A stretch of DNA of 64,000 nucleotides, taken from contig SVTY01000010.1 in the NCBI GenBank assembly GCA_015063535.1, forward strand, positions 1-64,000. Direction: 5' to 3'. How positions within the stretch are numbered: position 1 is the stretch's first letter; each line of letters opens with the position of its first letter. Shown in pieces: positions 16,210 to 27,045 of this stretch. The DNA is from Oscillospiraceae bacterium (lineage in GTDB: Bacteria > Bacillota > Clostridia > Oscillospirales > CAG-272). The notes beneath the pieces were generated by a model. That model was not told where the DNA came from and made no database searches. It worked only from the letters and a program-made list of their open reading frames with translations. The position numbers were made by a program, and so were the translations under genes.

Positions 16210-17340
16210 ATGACTTTTGAACGTGATGAAAGCCGTGAGTGCGGCGTGAAGATCAAGGTGATCGGTGTCGGCGGAGGCGGCAACAATGCAGTGAACCGCA
16301 TGATCTCCGCAGGAGTACAGGGTGTGGAATTCGTAACCATCAATACCGACCGTCAGGCACTGAAGCATTCGGTGGCGACCAATCAGATCGTGATCGGTGA
16401 GAAGATCACCAAGGGCTTTGGCGCAGGCGCCAATCCCGAAATCGGCGAGCGCAGTGCGGAGGAGTCGATCGACGCCATCAAGACCATGCTGGCAGGTACC
16501 GATATGGCATTCATTACCGCAGGCATGGGCGGCGGTACGGGAACCGGCGCAGCACCCGTTGTGGCAAGAGTGGCGCATGAGATGGGCATTCTGACCGTGG
16601 GTGTTGTTACCAAGCCCTTTGCCTTTGAGTCCAAGCGCAGAATGGATCAGGCACTGGCGGGTATTGACGAGCTGAGCCAGTATGTGGATTCCTTGGTGGT
16701 GATCCCCAACGAGCGTCTGAAGCTGGTATCCGACACGAGAATTACGCTGTTCAACGCCTTCTCGGTTGCCGATGATGTGCTTCGCCGTGCTGTTCAGAGC
16801 ATTTCCGAGCTGATCAATGTGACCGGCTTTATCAATTTGGACTTTGCTGACGTAACGGCAATCATGACCCGCTCCGGTCTTGCCCATATGGGTATCGGAA
16901 GCGCATCGGGCAAGGATAAGGCAGAGAATGCCGCCAAAATGGCAATTTCCAGCCCGCTTTTGGAGACCTCCATCAAGGGGGCGATGGGCGTTATCATCAG
17001 CATTTCCGCCTCTCCCGATGTGGGGCTTGAGGATATTGATCTGGCGTCCCGTATGATTACCGATGAGTGCAACGAGGATGCCAACGTGATCTGGGGTGTG
17101 GCATTTGATCCCGAGCTTCAGGACGAAATGCGGATCACCATTATTTCTACCGGCTTTACCAAGGAATCGAACAGCGTTCCCCTGAAGGCGGCGGTGCCTG
17201 CGGAGGCGGCAGAGGTTGCGGAAGCAGAGGCTGTCTCGGAGGAGGTCAAGACGGAGCCCGAGGCTCCCAAGGCGGCTCCGAAGAGGGCTTCGGATGACTT
17301 GGATCTGGACGATTTCTTCGGCAGCATGTTCGGAAAATAA
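16210..17340 (+). CDS. ftsZ: Cell division GTPase FtsZ, copy 1
   Basis: 376 residues. The nucleotide-binding domain has [15 protein letters not shown] (about 17-31) and the tubulin signature [15 protein letters not shown] (about 104-118). The T7 synergy loop NLDFAD (about 206-211) keeps the catalytic Asp residues, so GTP hydrolysis should be intact. An acidic Ala/Glu-rich linker (about 320-360) ends in [12 protein letters not shown] rather than a usual IPxFL-type tail. The ATG at 16210 has a TTGGAGG site 7-8 nt upstream; an upstream TTG would overlap that site and is rejected. FtsZ polymerises into the division ring. A paralogue follows, and no ftsA or sepF is nearby. Confidence 0.95.
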   Translation: MTFERDESRECGVKIKVIGVGGGGNNAVNRMISAGVQGVEFVTINTDRQALKHSVATNQIVIGEKITKGFGAGANPEIGERSAEESIDAIKTMLAGTDMAFITAGMGGGTGTGAAPVVARVAHEMGILTVGVVTKPFAFESKRRMDQALAGIDELSQYVDSLVVIPNERLKLVSDTRITLFNAFSVADDVLRRAVQSISELINVTGFINLDFADVTAIMTRSGLAHMGIGSASGKDKAENAAKMAISSPLLETSIKGAMGVIISISASPDVGLEDIDLASRMITDECNEDANVIWGVAFDPELQDEMRITIISTGFTKESNSVPLKAAVPAEAAEVAEAEAVSEEVKTEPEAPKAAPKRASDDLDLDDFFGSMFGK

Positions 17341-17363
17341 TCGGACTGCGTTCGATTGAATAC

Positions 17364-17402
17364 AGACCGCCGTTGACGGACGACCCAAGGCGGCGGTCTT
17401 TT
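17364..17402 (+). terminator. Terminator between the two ftsZ genes
   Basis: AGACCGCCG (17364-17372) pairs with CGGCGGTCT (17391-17399), followed by a short T run. It makes the two ftsZ genes separate transcription units. Confidence 0.75.
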
Positions 17403-17443
17403 AAAAAAATTCGGCGAATCCTGTAAAATTTTTGAAAAAAGTA

Positions 17444-17472
17444 TTGAAAAAAATCGAAAAATATATTATCAT
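17444..17472 (+). promoter_or_regulatory. Promoter of ftsZ copy 2
   Basis: TTGAAA at 17444-17449, a 17-nt spacer and TATCAT at 17467-17472. The AAATATATTATCATAT segment is the same as that before copy 1. Confidence 0.75.
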
Positions 17473-17530
17473 ATAAGTAATAGAAATATGCGCCCCGAAA
17501 CGGCGCAAGGATGTAGGAGGAGAATGCTTC

Positions 17531-18604
17531 ATGACCTTTGAACATGATACGGCTGCGAATGAATACGGTGTAAATATTAAGGTGATCGGTGTCGGCGGAG
17601 GCGGTAACAACGCCATCAACCGCATGATCGCTTCGGGCGTAAAGGGTGTTGATTTTATTGCCATCAATACCGACAAGCAGGCACTCAAGAAGTGCGTGGC
17701 TCCCACTCAGCTTGTGATCGGTGAGAAGATCACCAACGGATTTGGTGCCGGCTCCAATCCCGAGATCGGTGAGAGAGCGGCAGAGGAAGCGGTCAACGAG
17801 ATCAAAAAGCTTCTGTCGGGCGCCGATATGGTGTTTATTACCGCAGGTATGGGCGGCGGAACGGGTACCGGCGCGGCTCCCGTGGTCGCAAGACTGGCGC
17901 AGGAGCTGGAAATTTTGACCGTGGGTGTGGTCACCACTCCCTTTGGCTTTGAAGGAAAGCGGAAGATGGAGCGTGCAGAGGAGGGAATCAGCGAGATCTC
18001 TCAGTATGTGGATTCCTTGGTGGTTATCCCCAATGACCGTTTGCGTTTGGTTACCGATACGAGGATCACGTTGCTCAATGCCTTCTCCGAGGCGGATGAG
18101 GTGCTTCGCCGTGCGGTACAGAGCATTTCCGACCTGATCAACATTCCCGGATTTATCAACATCGACTTTGCCGATGTGACTTCGATCATTGCCAACTCCG
18201 GTGTGGCATACATGGGTATGGGTAGCGCAACCGGCAAGGATAAGGCGCAGATCGCCGCCAATATGGCGATCGCCAGCCCGCTTTTGGAGACCTCTATCAA
18301 GGGTGCAAAGGGCGTTATCATCAGCATCTTTGCTTCCGCCGATGTGGGGCTGGAGGATGTGGAGCAGGCTTCTTCGATGATCTCCGAGAGTTGCAGCCCC
18401 GATGCCAGCGTCATTTGGGGTGTGGCATTTGATCCCGATCTGGAGGATGAGATGCGCATTACCATCGTTGCCGCCGGCTTCGACAAAGAGGAAGAGGCTG
18501 TCGAGGAGGCTCCTGTTGTGGAGCAGCCCGCAGAGGAAGAGGTTGTGGCAGAGGAGCCGAAGAAAAACGGCGATCTGTTGGATGATTTCTTTGGAAATAT
18601 GTAA
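17531..18604 (+). CDS. ftsZ: Cell division GTPase FtsZ, copy 2
   Basis: 357 residues, starting after TAGGAGGAG. It has [30 protein letters not shown] and the T7 loop NIDFAD, so it also looks GTPase-competent. The core is close to copy 1 along its whole length, including the first residues MTFE. The linker is shorter, more acidic and Val/Glu-rich (about 318-343), and the tail is DLLDDFFGNM, echoing copy 1. The simplest explanation is tandem duplication including the promoter, followed by divergence mainly in linker and tail. Whether both act at vegetative division or one serves sporulation septation cannot be told. Confidence 0.95.
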   Translation: MTFEHDTAANEYGVNIKVIGVGGGGNNAINRMIASGVKGVDFIAINTDKQALKKCVAPTQLVIGEKITNGFGAGSNPEIGERAAEEAVNEIKKLLSGADMVFITAGMGGGTGTGAAPVVARLAQELEILTVGVVTTPFGFEGKRKMERAEEGISEISQYVDSLVVIPNDRLRLVTDTRITLLNAFSEADEVLRRAVQSISDLINIPGFINIDFADVTSIIANSGVAYMGMGSATGKDKAQIAANMAIASPLLETSIKGAKGVIISIFASADVGLEDVEQASSMISESCSPDASVIWGVAFDPDLEDEMRITIVAAGFDKEEEAVEEAPVVEQPAEEEVVAEEPKKNGDLLDDFFGNM

Positions 18605-18620
18605 GTCTTTATAGGAAAAC

Positions 18621-18645
18621 AAGGCTGTTGCGTTGCAACAGCCTT
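18621..18645. terminator. Bidirectional terminator between ftsZ and clpC
   Basis: AAGGCTGTTGC (18621-18631) and GCAACAGCCTT (18635-18645) form an 11-bp perfect stem with a 3-nt loop, between the convergent ends of ftsZ copy 2 and clpC. Confidence 0.7.
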
Positions 18646-18665
18646 ATCCTTTTGGCGGATTTTTG

Positions 18666-21110
<2,445 letters not shown>

Positions 21111-21202
21111 AGATACCTTCTTTGTTTTTTATTACGATTCTGCTTTCCGATAAGGAAAGTATTGCCCAAAGCGGTGGCTTTTAGTCGGAGCGGGACATTT
21201 TG

Positions 21203-21721
21203 CTATGTGGCGTATTGGTTGTATGCCTCGGATAGTCGGTTCCACGTATTTCGGTTGACCTGTCCCGTGGCGGGCAGGCGGCTGAGCCGTTGAAATTCCG
21301 CTACTGCCCCTGAGGTTGCCGTATCCATGCTGCCTGTCAGCTCCAATCGGGGAAGGGTCTCATGGATCAGAGCCAGCTCGTTGAGCATGAATTGCAAAAG
21401 GGTGATAAAGGCGTGGGCTTCTCCCGCTACGGTTTCGTAATTCAAGGGCGTGCGGGGAAAAAGATCGGGGGAGATGCGACGGTCTGCCTCCTGTTGCAGG
21501 CGGGTATATTCGGCAAACAGAAGCTCCCATGTACGACGGTCGGCAACGCCTGTGACGGACAGCCCCATCATTCGCTGAAATTCTTCCAGCGCTTCCTTGG
21601 TTCGAGTGTCAAAAATGCCGTCGATGGGAACGGCAGGCAGATCGTTTTCTTCAAAGGAAAGCCGTCGCAAATATCGCTGAAGATTGCGAACGGCGTCGGC
21701 TGTGGTGGAATGGTTTGGCAT
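21203..21721 (-). CDS. Peptidoglycan-binding (PG_binding_1) repeat protein
   Basis: 172 residues from the ATG at 21721, which has AAGGAGATAT upstream; an in-frame ATG 36 nt earlier lacks a site. Two peptidoglycan-binding domain 1 repeats are visible: about 8-65 (VRNLQRYLRRLSF through GVADRRTWELL) and about 100-165 (LLQFMLNELALIHETL through GQVNRNTWNRL). There is no signal peptide and no catalytic domain, so it may act inside the cell or forespore, or in a complex. It ends a three-gene operon; the two upstream genes encode a SpoIID-like protein with the same repeats and a small beta-sandwich-like protein. Confidence 0.8.
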   Translation of the reverse strand: MPNHSTTADAVRNLQRYLRRLSFEENDLPAVPIDGIFDTRTKEALEEFQRMMGLSVTGVADRRTWELLFAEYTRLQQEADRRISPDLFPRTPLNYETVAGEAHAFITLLQFMLNELALIHETLPRLELTGSMDTATSGAVAEFQRLSRLPATGQVNRNTWNRLSEAYNQYAT

Positions 21722-21753
21722 AGATATCTCCTTTTTCACGGATGGATAGACGG

Positions 21754-23154
21754 TCATGCGCCGACCTCATAGCCCGGATACTGCCCCTCATTCAGACGGG
21801 ATCCGTTGTACAGGTCGCTGTACAGGGAGGTAATGGCGTTCCATGTGACAGCGGCGACCGTGCCTGTTGCCGGGATGCCTTGTAGCTCTTGAAAGGCGAG
21901 AACCGCCTGCCTTGTCTGTGTGCCGAAATAGCCTGTGACCGAGACAGAGGGGAGTTCATCAAAAAAGCCTGCCAGATAGTTCAGATATTCCTGAAGAACC
22001 CGTACCGAATCGTCCTCTGAGCCAAGGCGAAGGGGAACACCCGGGTAGGGGAGGATATTGCCTTCGATATATCGGAAGGGGATGGTCTCGATAAAGCCAA
22101 GGTAGGTGCGGTATAGGACATCCCACGTATCAAAGCTTACCTCGCCCGTAACGGGAAGCTCGAAGGTCTGCTGAAAGGCAGAAACGGCGGAGGCGGTGGC
22201 GGGACCGTACACGCCGTCGATGGCGACGGAGGGAATGGTGTTATAAAATTCTGCCAAGTAGGATAGCAGATATTGAATATTTTGCACCTCGCTTCCCGTA
22301 GAGCCGATGCCAAGACCGGGGGTATATTGTTGGGTGACCTCCGACAGAGTGATCCCCTCGGAATCCAGCTCGTTGAGACGCTTGACGGCATTGTAGATGA
22401 ATTGGATGGCATACCATGTGGATTTTCCCACGATCCCATCCTCAGGCAGAGAAAATACCTGCTGAAACTGTCGGACCGCCGCCTCGGTGTCGAAGGAAAA
22501 CACACCGTCGGGAATGGCGACTTTGGGAATGGAGGGGTAATTATCGGAGATCCGATTCAGACGGATCTGGATCTGACGAACGTCATCCCCCGCCGTTCCC
22601 AAGCGAAGCAGACGGTCGGGCAGAGAGGCGGTAATATCCTCCACGGGCGTATCGGTGACGATGTTGATATCGTCTCCGTAATAGTATTGCAGGATCTCAT
22701 AGGGCGTATAGCCTTGATTGGCGAGGCTGACTGTTCCCCATTGGGATAGCCCCGGGCAGGTGACGGTGGTGCCGTTGCAGTATTGGGCAAACAACGGCTC
22801 CACACTGCCTTGGCGGACAATGTAGCTGTCGAACAGCTCGGAGACAAGCTGAGTGATGTTTTCAAACAGGTCTCTGCCGTTGACAAAATACTGATCGTAG
22901 GCGGTGTCGTTGGTAATATCGAAGTTGTAGCCACGGATTCGGTAATATTCGGTGTAAATCCGATTGAGAGCGAAGGAGATCTGTGCATAGATATTGGCAC
23001 GGATGGCGTTTTCGGGCCATGTGGGATAAATTTCGCTGGATGCCACGTTGGCGATGTAGTCCGTAAAGGGAACGGTCACATTGGGCGCATTGGAATTTGG
23101 GGAGCCCAAATGAACCGTAATGGAGGAGGGGATGACGGGCAATCTTGCGTTCAT
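21754..23154 (-). CDS. SpoIID/LytB-domain protein with three peptidoglycan-binding repeats
   Basis: 466 residues. Residues 1-180 resemble the SpoIID/LytB amidase-enhancer domain: VPFTDYIANVASSEIYPTWPENAIRA has the Glu position conserved in SpoIID, and GLSQWGTVSLANQGYTPYEILQYYYG matches the C-terminal SpoIID block. Three PG_binding_1 repeats follow at about 185-260, 285-350 and 370-440. SpoIID acts as a lytic transglycosylase during engulfment. This protein has no visible signal peptide or membrane helix, so it is a relative, not SpoIID itself. The operon suggests a role in spore or cell-wall remodelling. Confidence 0.8.
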   Translation of the reverse strand: MNARLPVIPSSITVHLGSPNSNAPNVTVPFTDYIANVASSEIYPTWPENAIRANIYAQISFALNRIYTEYYRIRGYNFDITNDTAYDQYFVNGRDLFENITQLVSELFDSYIVRQGSVEPLFAQYCNGTTVTCPGLSQWGTVSLANQGYTPYEILQYYYGDDINIVTDTPVEDITASLPDRLLRLGTAGDDVRQIQIRLNRISDNYPSIPKVAIPDGVFSFDTEAAVRQFQQVFSLPEDGIVGKSTWYAIQFIYNAVKRLNELDSEGITLSEVTQQYTPGLGIGSTGSEVQNIQYLLSYLAEFYNTIPSVAIDGVYGPATASAVSAFQQTFELPVTGEVSFDTWDVLYRTYLGFIETIPFRYIEGNILPYPGVPLRLGSEDDSVRVLQEYLNYLAGFFDELPSVSVTGYFGTQTRQAVLAFQELQGIPATGTVAAVTWNAITSLYSDLYNGSRLNEGQYPGYEVGA

Positions 23155-23169
23155 AGCCGCTCCTTTCTC

Positions 23170-23589
23170 TCAAAGCCCATTGCCCGCCGATTCGGGAATG
23201 ACCGTGGCGGCGTTGCGGTGGGCAGAGTCGGTATCAAAGGCGGAGGCGGGAACCATGACCGCCGGCTGAATGGAGACGACGGTGGGAAAGACGGGGACAT
23301 TCTGAAAGCGAAGGGGGACATAGCCTTCCCGAAACACATCAATGTTGTAATTGGCGTAGGGAACGGTGCTGTTGGGGGATTGCGAGATCGAGCGGGCAGG
23401 CGTGGGCAGGGCGATCCGCTCGGTCTGTCCGTCCCGATCGGTACGAAGGGAGTACGTAATGCCGCTGTTTGCCGTGTCGCCGCCTTGGATGGTGACGGAG
23501 GCACCCTCCAAGGGGATGGCGCCTCTTGCCGTGGAGACCTTGACGATCAGATAGCCCACCGAATCGGGGCGTTCGGGTGTAGGATTCAT
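23170..23589 (-). CDS. Small carboxypeptidase-regulatory-like domain protein
   Basis: 139 residues. The segment GYLIVKVSTARGAIPLEGASVTI, followed by TDRDGQTERIALP and YNIDVFREGYVPLRFQNVPVF, is the pattern of a transthyretin-like/carboxypeptidase-regulatory beta sandwich. No signal peptide is present. It starts the operon with the SpoIID-like and peptidoglycan-binding genes, after GAAAGGAAGG. The fold supports only a binding or structural role; the function is unknown. Confidence 0.65.
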   Translation of the reverse strand: MNPTPERPDSVGYLIVKVSTARGAIPLEGASVTIQGGDTANSGITYSLRTDRDGQTERIALPTPARSISQSPNSTVPYANYNIDVFREGYVPLRFQNVPVFPTVVSIQPAVMVPASAFDTDSAHRNAATVIPESAGNGL

Positions 23590-23648
23590 AGGATACCTTC
23601 CTTTCCTCTGTGCTGTAACAGTACGTTTTCAAGGAGCCGTTCTTACTT

Positions 23649-23657
23649 ACTATATGC
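23649..23657 (-). promoter_or_regulatory. Possible sporulation-type -10 element
   Basis: On the minus strand CATATAGTA fits the CATANNNTA form of sigma-E/sigma-K -10 elements, about 60 nt upstream of the SpoIID-like operon. No convincing -35 was found, so this is only suggestive. Confidence 0.2.
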
Positions 23658-23677
23658 AAAAGGCGGCGGTTTTGCCA

Positions 23678-24307
23678 TTAAAAGGCGGATAGGACGCCCA
23701 ATTGCTCCACCGCTCCCGTTTGGCAGATCGGCTTGCCGTGCTCGCTCAGAAAGCGGCGTAGCGCCTCTAAATTTTCCCGTGTTCCGTACTCGGTGATGAA
23801 GGAATATTCGTCCAAGGGCAGATAGCCTGTGGTGTCCAAGCCCTCCAAAAACAGATAATACCGACGGTCGTCACCCAGATAAGCGGCACTTTTTCCTCCG
23901 TAGCCGATGCTTCGGAGGCGGTGGCAGACCGTCAGCATCCGTCCCATACGGTCAAAGCCGAATGCCCCGGGCCCCACTGTTCCCGCATCGGTACGGTGAG
24001 AGGGCTTGTAGTGAAGCTGGGGCTGCTCGCTGTCTCCGCTCTCCCGTTGCTCGGTACAGCCGATGCCCAGCTTGGTGATGTACATTTCACAGCCTCCCGC
24101 CCGTGAGGGGAATAGCTGGACCAGCACTCGCATGCCGTCGGTATTGAAGCCAACCGAGTGCTTGGCACGGCTGAGGATGTCCCAAAACAGTCGTTTGGTC
24201 TCGGTGTTGCTGTAATCCAGCTCCTCCGCCTTCAGCGCAAAGTCCTCCAGATCCTCCTCGGTGAGCATGACCTTCAGCTTGCTCTCGTTGACCAGTATCA
24301 GTTCCAT
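23678..24307 (-). CDS. mecA: Adaptor protein MecA
   Basis: 209 residues. The N-terminal domain (MELILVNESKLKVMLTEEDLEDF, about 1-70) matches MecA, which binds substrates; the C-terminal half (about 120-205), with LGDDRRYYLFLEG and the closing AVEQLGVLSAF, matches the ClpC-binding domain. A glycine- and charge-rich linker joins them. MecA delivers substrates to ClpC and activates its assembly; in Bacillus the target includes ComK. The clpC gene lies on the same strand 2.6 kb downstream. A GGAGG site precedes the ATG. Confidence 0.85.
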   Translation of the reverse strand: MELILVNESKLKVMLTEEDLEDFALKAEELDYSNTETKRLFWDILSRAKHSVGFNTDGMRVLVQLFPSRAGGCEMYITKLGIGCTEQRESGDSEQPQLHYKPSHRTDAGTVGPGAFGFDRMGRMLTVCHRLRSIGYGGKSAAYLGDDRRYYLFLEGLDTTGYLPLDEYSFITEYGTRENLEALRRFLSEHGKPICQTGAVEQLGVLSAF

Positions 24308-24427
24308 TTGAATGCCTCCGTTTCCGTTTGCGATGCCCTATGGGCGTGTATATTACAATTATAATCCCGAACATGAAAAAATGGTACCCCTAAAATAATG
24401 GAAATTTCGCCGAATCGCAAAAGGATA

Positions 24428-24457
24428 TTGACGAGAGGAGGCGATCCGTGGTATAAT
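24428..24457 (+). promoter_or_regulatory. Promoter of the helicase gene
   Basis: TTGACG at 24428-24433 and TATAAT at 24452-24457 with an 18-nt spacer, about 50 nt before the start codon. Confidence 0.75.
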
Positions 24458-24509
24458 ATAGTAGATGGAGCGTTCGGCTCCGTTGTATCTTGTCGAGAAG
24501 GAGGCTGCC

Positions 24510-26918
24510 ATGCGATATCATCAAGAGACCTGTTCCGTTGAGCTTTCCGTGGAGCTCCTTTGCGAGACGGCATGTAAGAGCGGCGATTTGGGAAGACGGA
24601 GCCGTGTTGCTTTCGGTGCACCGCAGGACGGTGCGCTGCTGCAAAAGATCTGGGAGCAGGCGAAAGGCGCATATCTTTCCTTGGTCGAGCTTTCCAACAC
24701 GGTCAAGTACGGCGAGCTGTATTATACGGTGAGCGGAAAAGCGGACGGGATCATTCGCCATGCCGACGGACGGGTGGAGGTCGAGACGGTCTGTTGCGTT
24801 CGGGGATATGAATTTTTGGCACCGCCTGCCGAGGTGGCATTGGCGCGGCTTTGGTGCTATGCCTATTTTTTGGCGGTGCGGGATGAGCTTGACGAGGTGG
24901 GCGGACGGCTGACGGTCTGTAACACAGACAGCGGAAAGCTCCGAACCACTCGGTATCGGTTTACGGCGGAACAGCTTCGCCGCCGATATATGGAGCTGAT
25001 TCAGCGGCTTTCTTGGCGTGCGGAGGAGGAGGCAGACCGTAGGCTCCGACGCTTGCCTTTGGCGGCATCGGCTCGCTTTCCGTATGCGGAGCTTCGGGAG
25101 GGGCAGGAGCTGATGATCCGAGAATGCCACAGTGCCATCAAGCAGGGAAAACGGATCTTTGTGGAAGCGCCGACGGGTACGGGAAAGACCGTGTCGGCGT
25201 TGTATCCCGCCGTTCGTGCGCTGGGCGAGGGACAGGCGGATAAAATATTCTATTTGACGGCGAAGGCAAGCACACGGCGAGAAGCCTATCTTGCGGCGGG
25301 AAAGCTGTTTGAGGGCGGTGCCGCTTTGCGCTGTGTCGTTGTCACCGCCAAGGAGCAGATCTGCCCCTGTGTGGGTCACGGGGCGGGACAGCATCGGTGC
25401 GACCCTGCCGAGTGCGCCTTGGCGAGGGGGTATTACGACCGTGCGGAGGCTGCCTTGCGTGAGCTGATGGAGGTAGCGCACGGTTATCCGAGAAGTCTTA
25501 TCTGTCAGGTGGCAAAAAAATATGAGGTCTGTCCGTATGAGCTGTCCTTGGATCTGTCGGAGCTTTGCGAGATCGTGATCTGTGACTATAACTATGCCTT
25601 TGATCCTTCGGCGTATTTTCGTCGGTATTTTTCTGAGGAGGGGAAACGGGAGCGGTATCTCTTTTTGATCGACGAGGCGCACAACCTTGCCGACCGTGCA
25701 AGAGATATGTATTCCGCCTCTCTGCGGTATTCGGAGCTGGAGCGGCTGGCTCAGGTGGCGAAGGCGGCGGATGAGAAGCTCTGTTCGGCGGCATCGGGGG
25801 CGGCTCGTGCCGTCAGCCGTCTGAAGCGTCTGTGTCGGGATGATCTTGTGAAGGATGCGGAGGGGCAGGATCGGGGCTTTTACATGAGCCGCACGCCTGC
25901 CGAATCGTTGGATCGGGAGCTGGAGCGATTGGAAAAGATTGCCGACGGTTGGCTCAAGAAGAATCGGGAGCATCCCTTGGCGGTGTCGATCGCCGAGCTG
26001 TTGTCGGGGGTCAGACGGTATCGGTCGGTCAGGGACTGCTTTGATCGGGGCTTTCTCTTTTATGTGGAGGTGTCGGGGGGCGATGTTTTGGTCAAGATCT
26101 ATTGCTTGGATCCTTCGCCTACCATGGATGCGCTCTTGAACCGAGCCGTGGCGTCGGTGCTGTTTTCGGCAACACTGACCCCGACGGAATATTTTTGCGA
26201 TGTACTGGGCGGTACTAAGCAGGCACTCAGCGTGACACTGCCGTCTCCCTTCGATCCGGAGGGGCTATGCGTGGCGGTGGCGGACTACCTCAGCGTCCGC
26301 ATGGAGGACAGGGAAAAGAACAGCGCACGGTATGCGACGGTCATTGCCGCTACCGTCAGCGCAAAGCCCGGAAATTATATTGCCTACTTTCCGTCCTATT
26401 CCTGTCTGGAAAGTGTGCTGACGGTCTTTCGGAAAAAATATCCGAAGGTCGAGGTGGTGGTACAGCGGCAGGGAATGGGCATGCGGGAAAAGGAGGAATT
26501 TCTCAGCGCCTTCAAGGAGGATGCGGGACATTTGCGGGTTGGCTTTTGCGTGCTCAGCGGCGCCTTCTCTGAGGGCGTGGATCTGCCGGGAAGCCGTTTG
26601 ATCGGTGCCATCGTGTTCGGTGTGGGCTTGCCAGGGCTCTCCAATGAGCGCAATATCATTCGGGAGTATTTCGATCAGAATGAGGGGCAGGGCTATGAAT
26701 ATGCCTATACCTATCCCGGTATGAATCACGTGCTTCAGGCAGTGGGGCGGGTCATTCGCCGAGAGGAGGATCGGGGTGTGGCGGTATTGGTGGACGACCG
26801 ATATGCCGAGCCCAAATACCGTGCTTTGTATCCTGCTCATTGGTCTGCGGTTCAATATGCAGGAAATGCCTCCTCTCTTGCAGAAATTATGAGAAGATTT
26901 TGGGAAAAGTGGGAATAA
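24510..26918 (+). CDS. Rad3/XPD-type (DinG-like) DNA helicase with N-terminal Cas4-like domain
   Basis: 802 residues from the ATG at 24510, which has GAAGGAGG upstream; an earlier in-frame ATG at 24465 lacks a site. Residues about 1-190 resemble a Cas4-like PD-(D/E)XK domain (SGKADGIIRHADGRVEVETV), but the expected E-x-K reads E-x-E. The helicase core has Walker A APTGTGKTVSA (about 225-235), a four-Cys iron-sulphur region (about 290-350, starting ICPCVGHG), DEAHN (about 388-392) and a C-terminal motor half including GVDLPGSRL and HVLQAVGRVIRREED. This points to a 5'-3' helicase acting on DNA damage or replication intermediates. Confidence 0.85.
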   Translation: MRYHQETCSVELSVELLCETACKSGDLGRRSRVAFGAPQDGALLQKIWEQAKGAYLSLVELSNTVKYGELYYTVSGKADGIIRHADGRVEVETVCCVRGYEFLAPPAEVALARLWCYAYFLAVRDELDEVGGRLTVCNTDSGKLRTTRYRFTAEQLRRRYMELIQRLSWRAEEEADRRLRRLPLAASARFPYAELREGQELMIRECHSAIKQGKRIFVEAPTGTGKTVSALYPAVRALGEGQADKIFYLTAKASTRREAYLAAGKLFEGGAALRCVVVTAKEQICPCVGHGAGQHRCDPAECALARGYYDRAEAALRELMEVAHGYPRSLICQVAKKYEVCPYELSLDLSELCEIVICDYNYAFDPSAYFRRYFSEEGKRERYLFLIDEAHNLADRARDMYSASLRYSELERLAQVAKAADEKLCSAASGAARAVSRLKRLCRDDLVKDAEGQDRGFYMSRTPAESLDRELERLEKIADGWLKKNREHPLAVSIAELLSGVRRYRSVRDCFDRGFLFYVEVSGGDVLVKIYCLDPSPTMDALLNRAVASVLFSATLTPTEYFCDVLGGTKQALSVTLPSPFDPEGLCVAVADYLSVRMEDREKNSARYATVIAATVSAKPGNYIAYFPSYSCLESVLTVFRKKYPKVEVVVQRQGMGMREKEEFLSAFKEDAGHLRVGFCVLSGAFSEGVDLPGSRLIGAIVFGVGLPGLSNERNIIREYFDQNEGQGYEYAYTYPGMNHVLQAVGRVIRREEDRGVAVLVDDRYAEPKYRALYPAHWSAVQYAGNASSLAEIMRRFWEKWE

Positions 26919-26961
26919 ATCGAAAAAAATGTGAATTTTTTGCAAAAAGAGAAAATAATTC

Positions 26962-26990
26962 TTGCTTTTTGGAAAAGTTTATGGTATAAT
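26962..26990 (+). promoter_or_regulatory. Promoter of the aminotransferase gene
   Basis: TTGCTT at 26962-26967, a 17-nt spacer and TATAAT at 26985-26990. The short leader contains a small GCCCC/GGGGC hairpin at about 27010-27026, ending just before the GGAGG. Confidence 0.75.
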
Positions 26991-27045
26991 ATACGGGATT
27001 AGTTGCAACGCCCCTCTTTTGGGGGCAAACGGAGGCTTTTTTACT

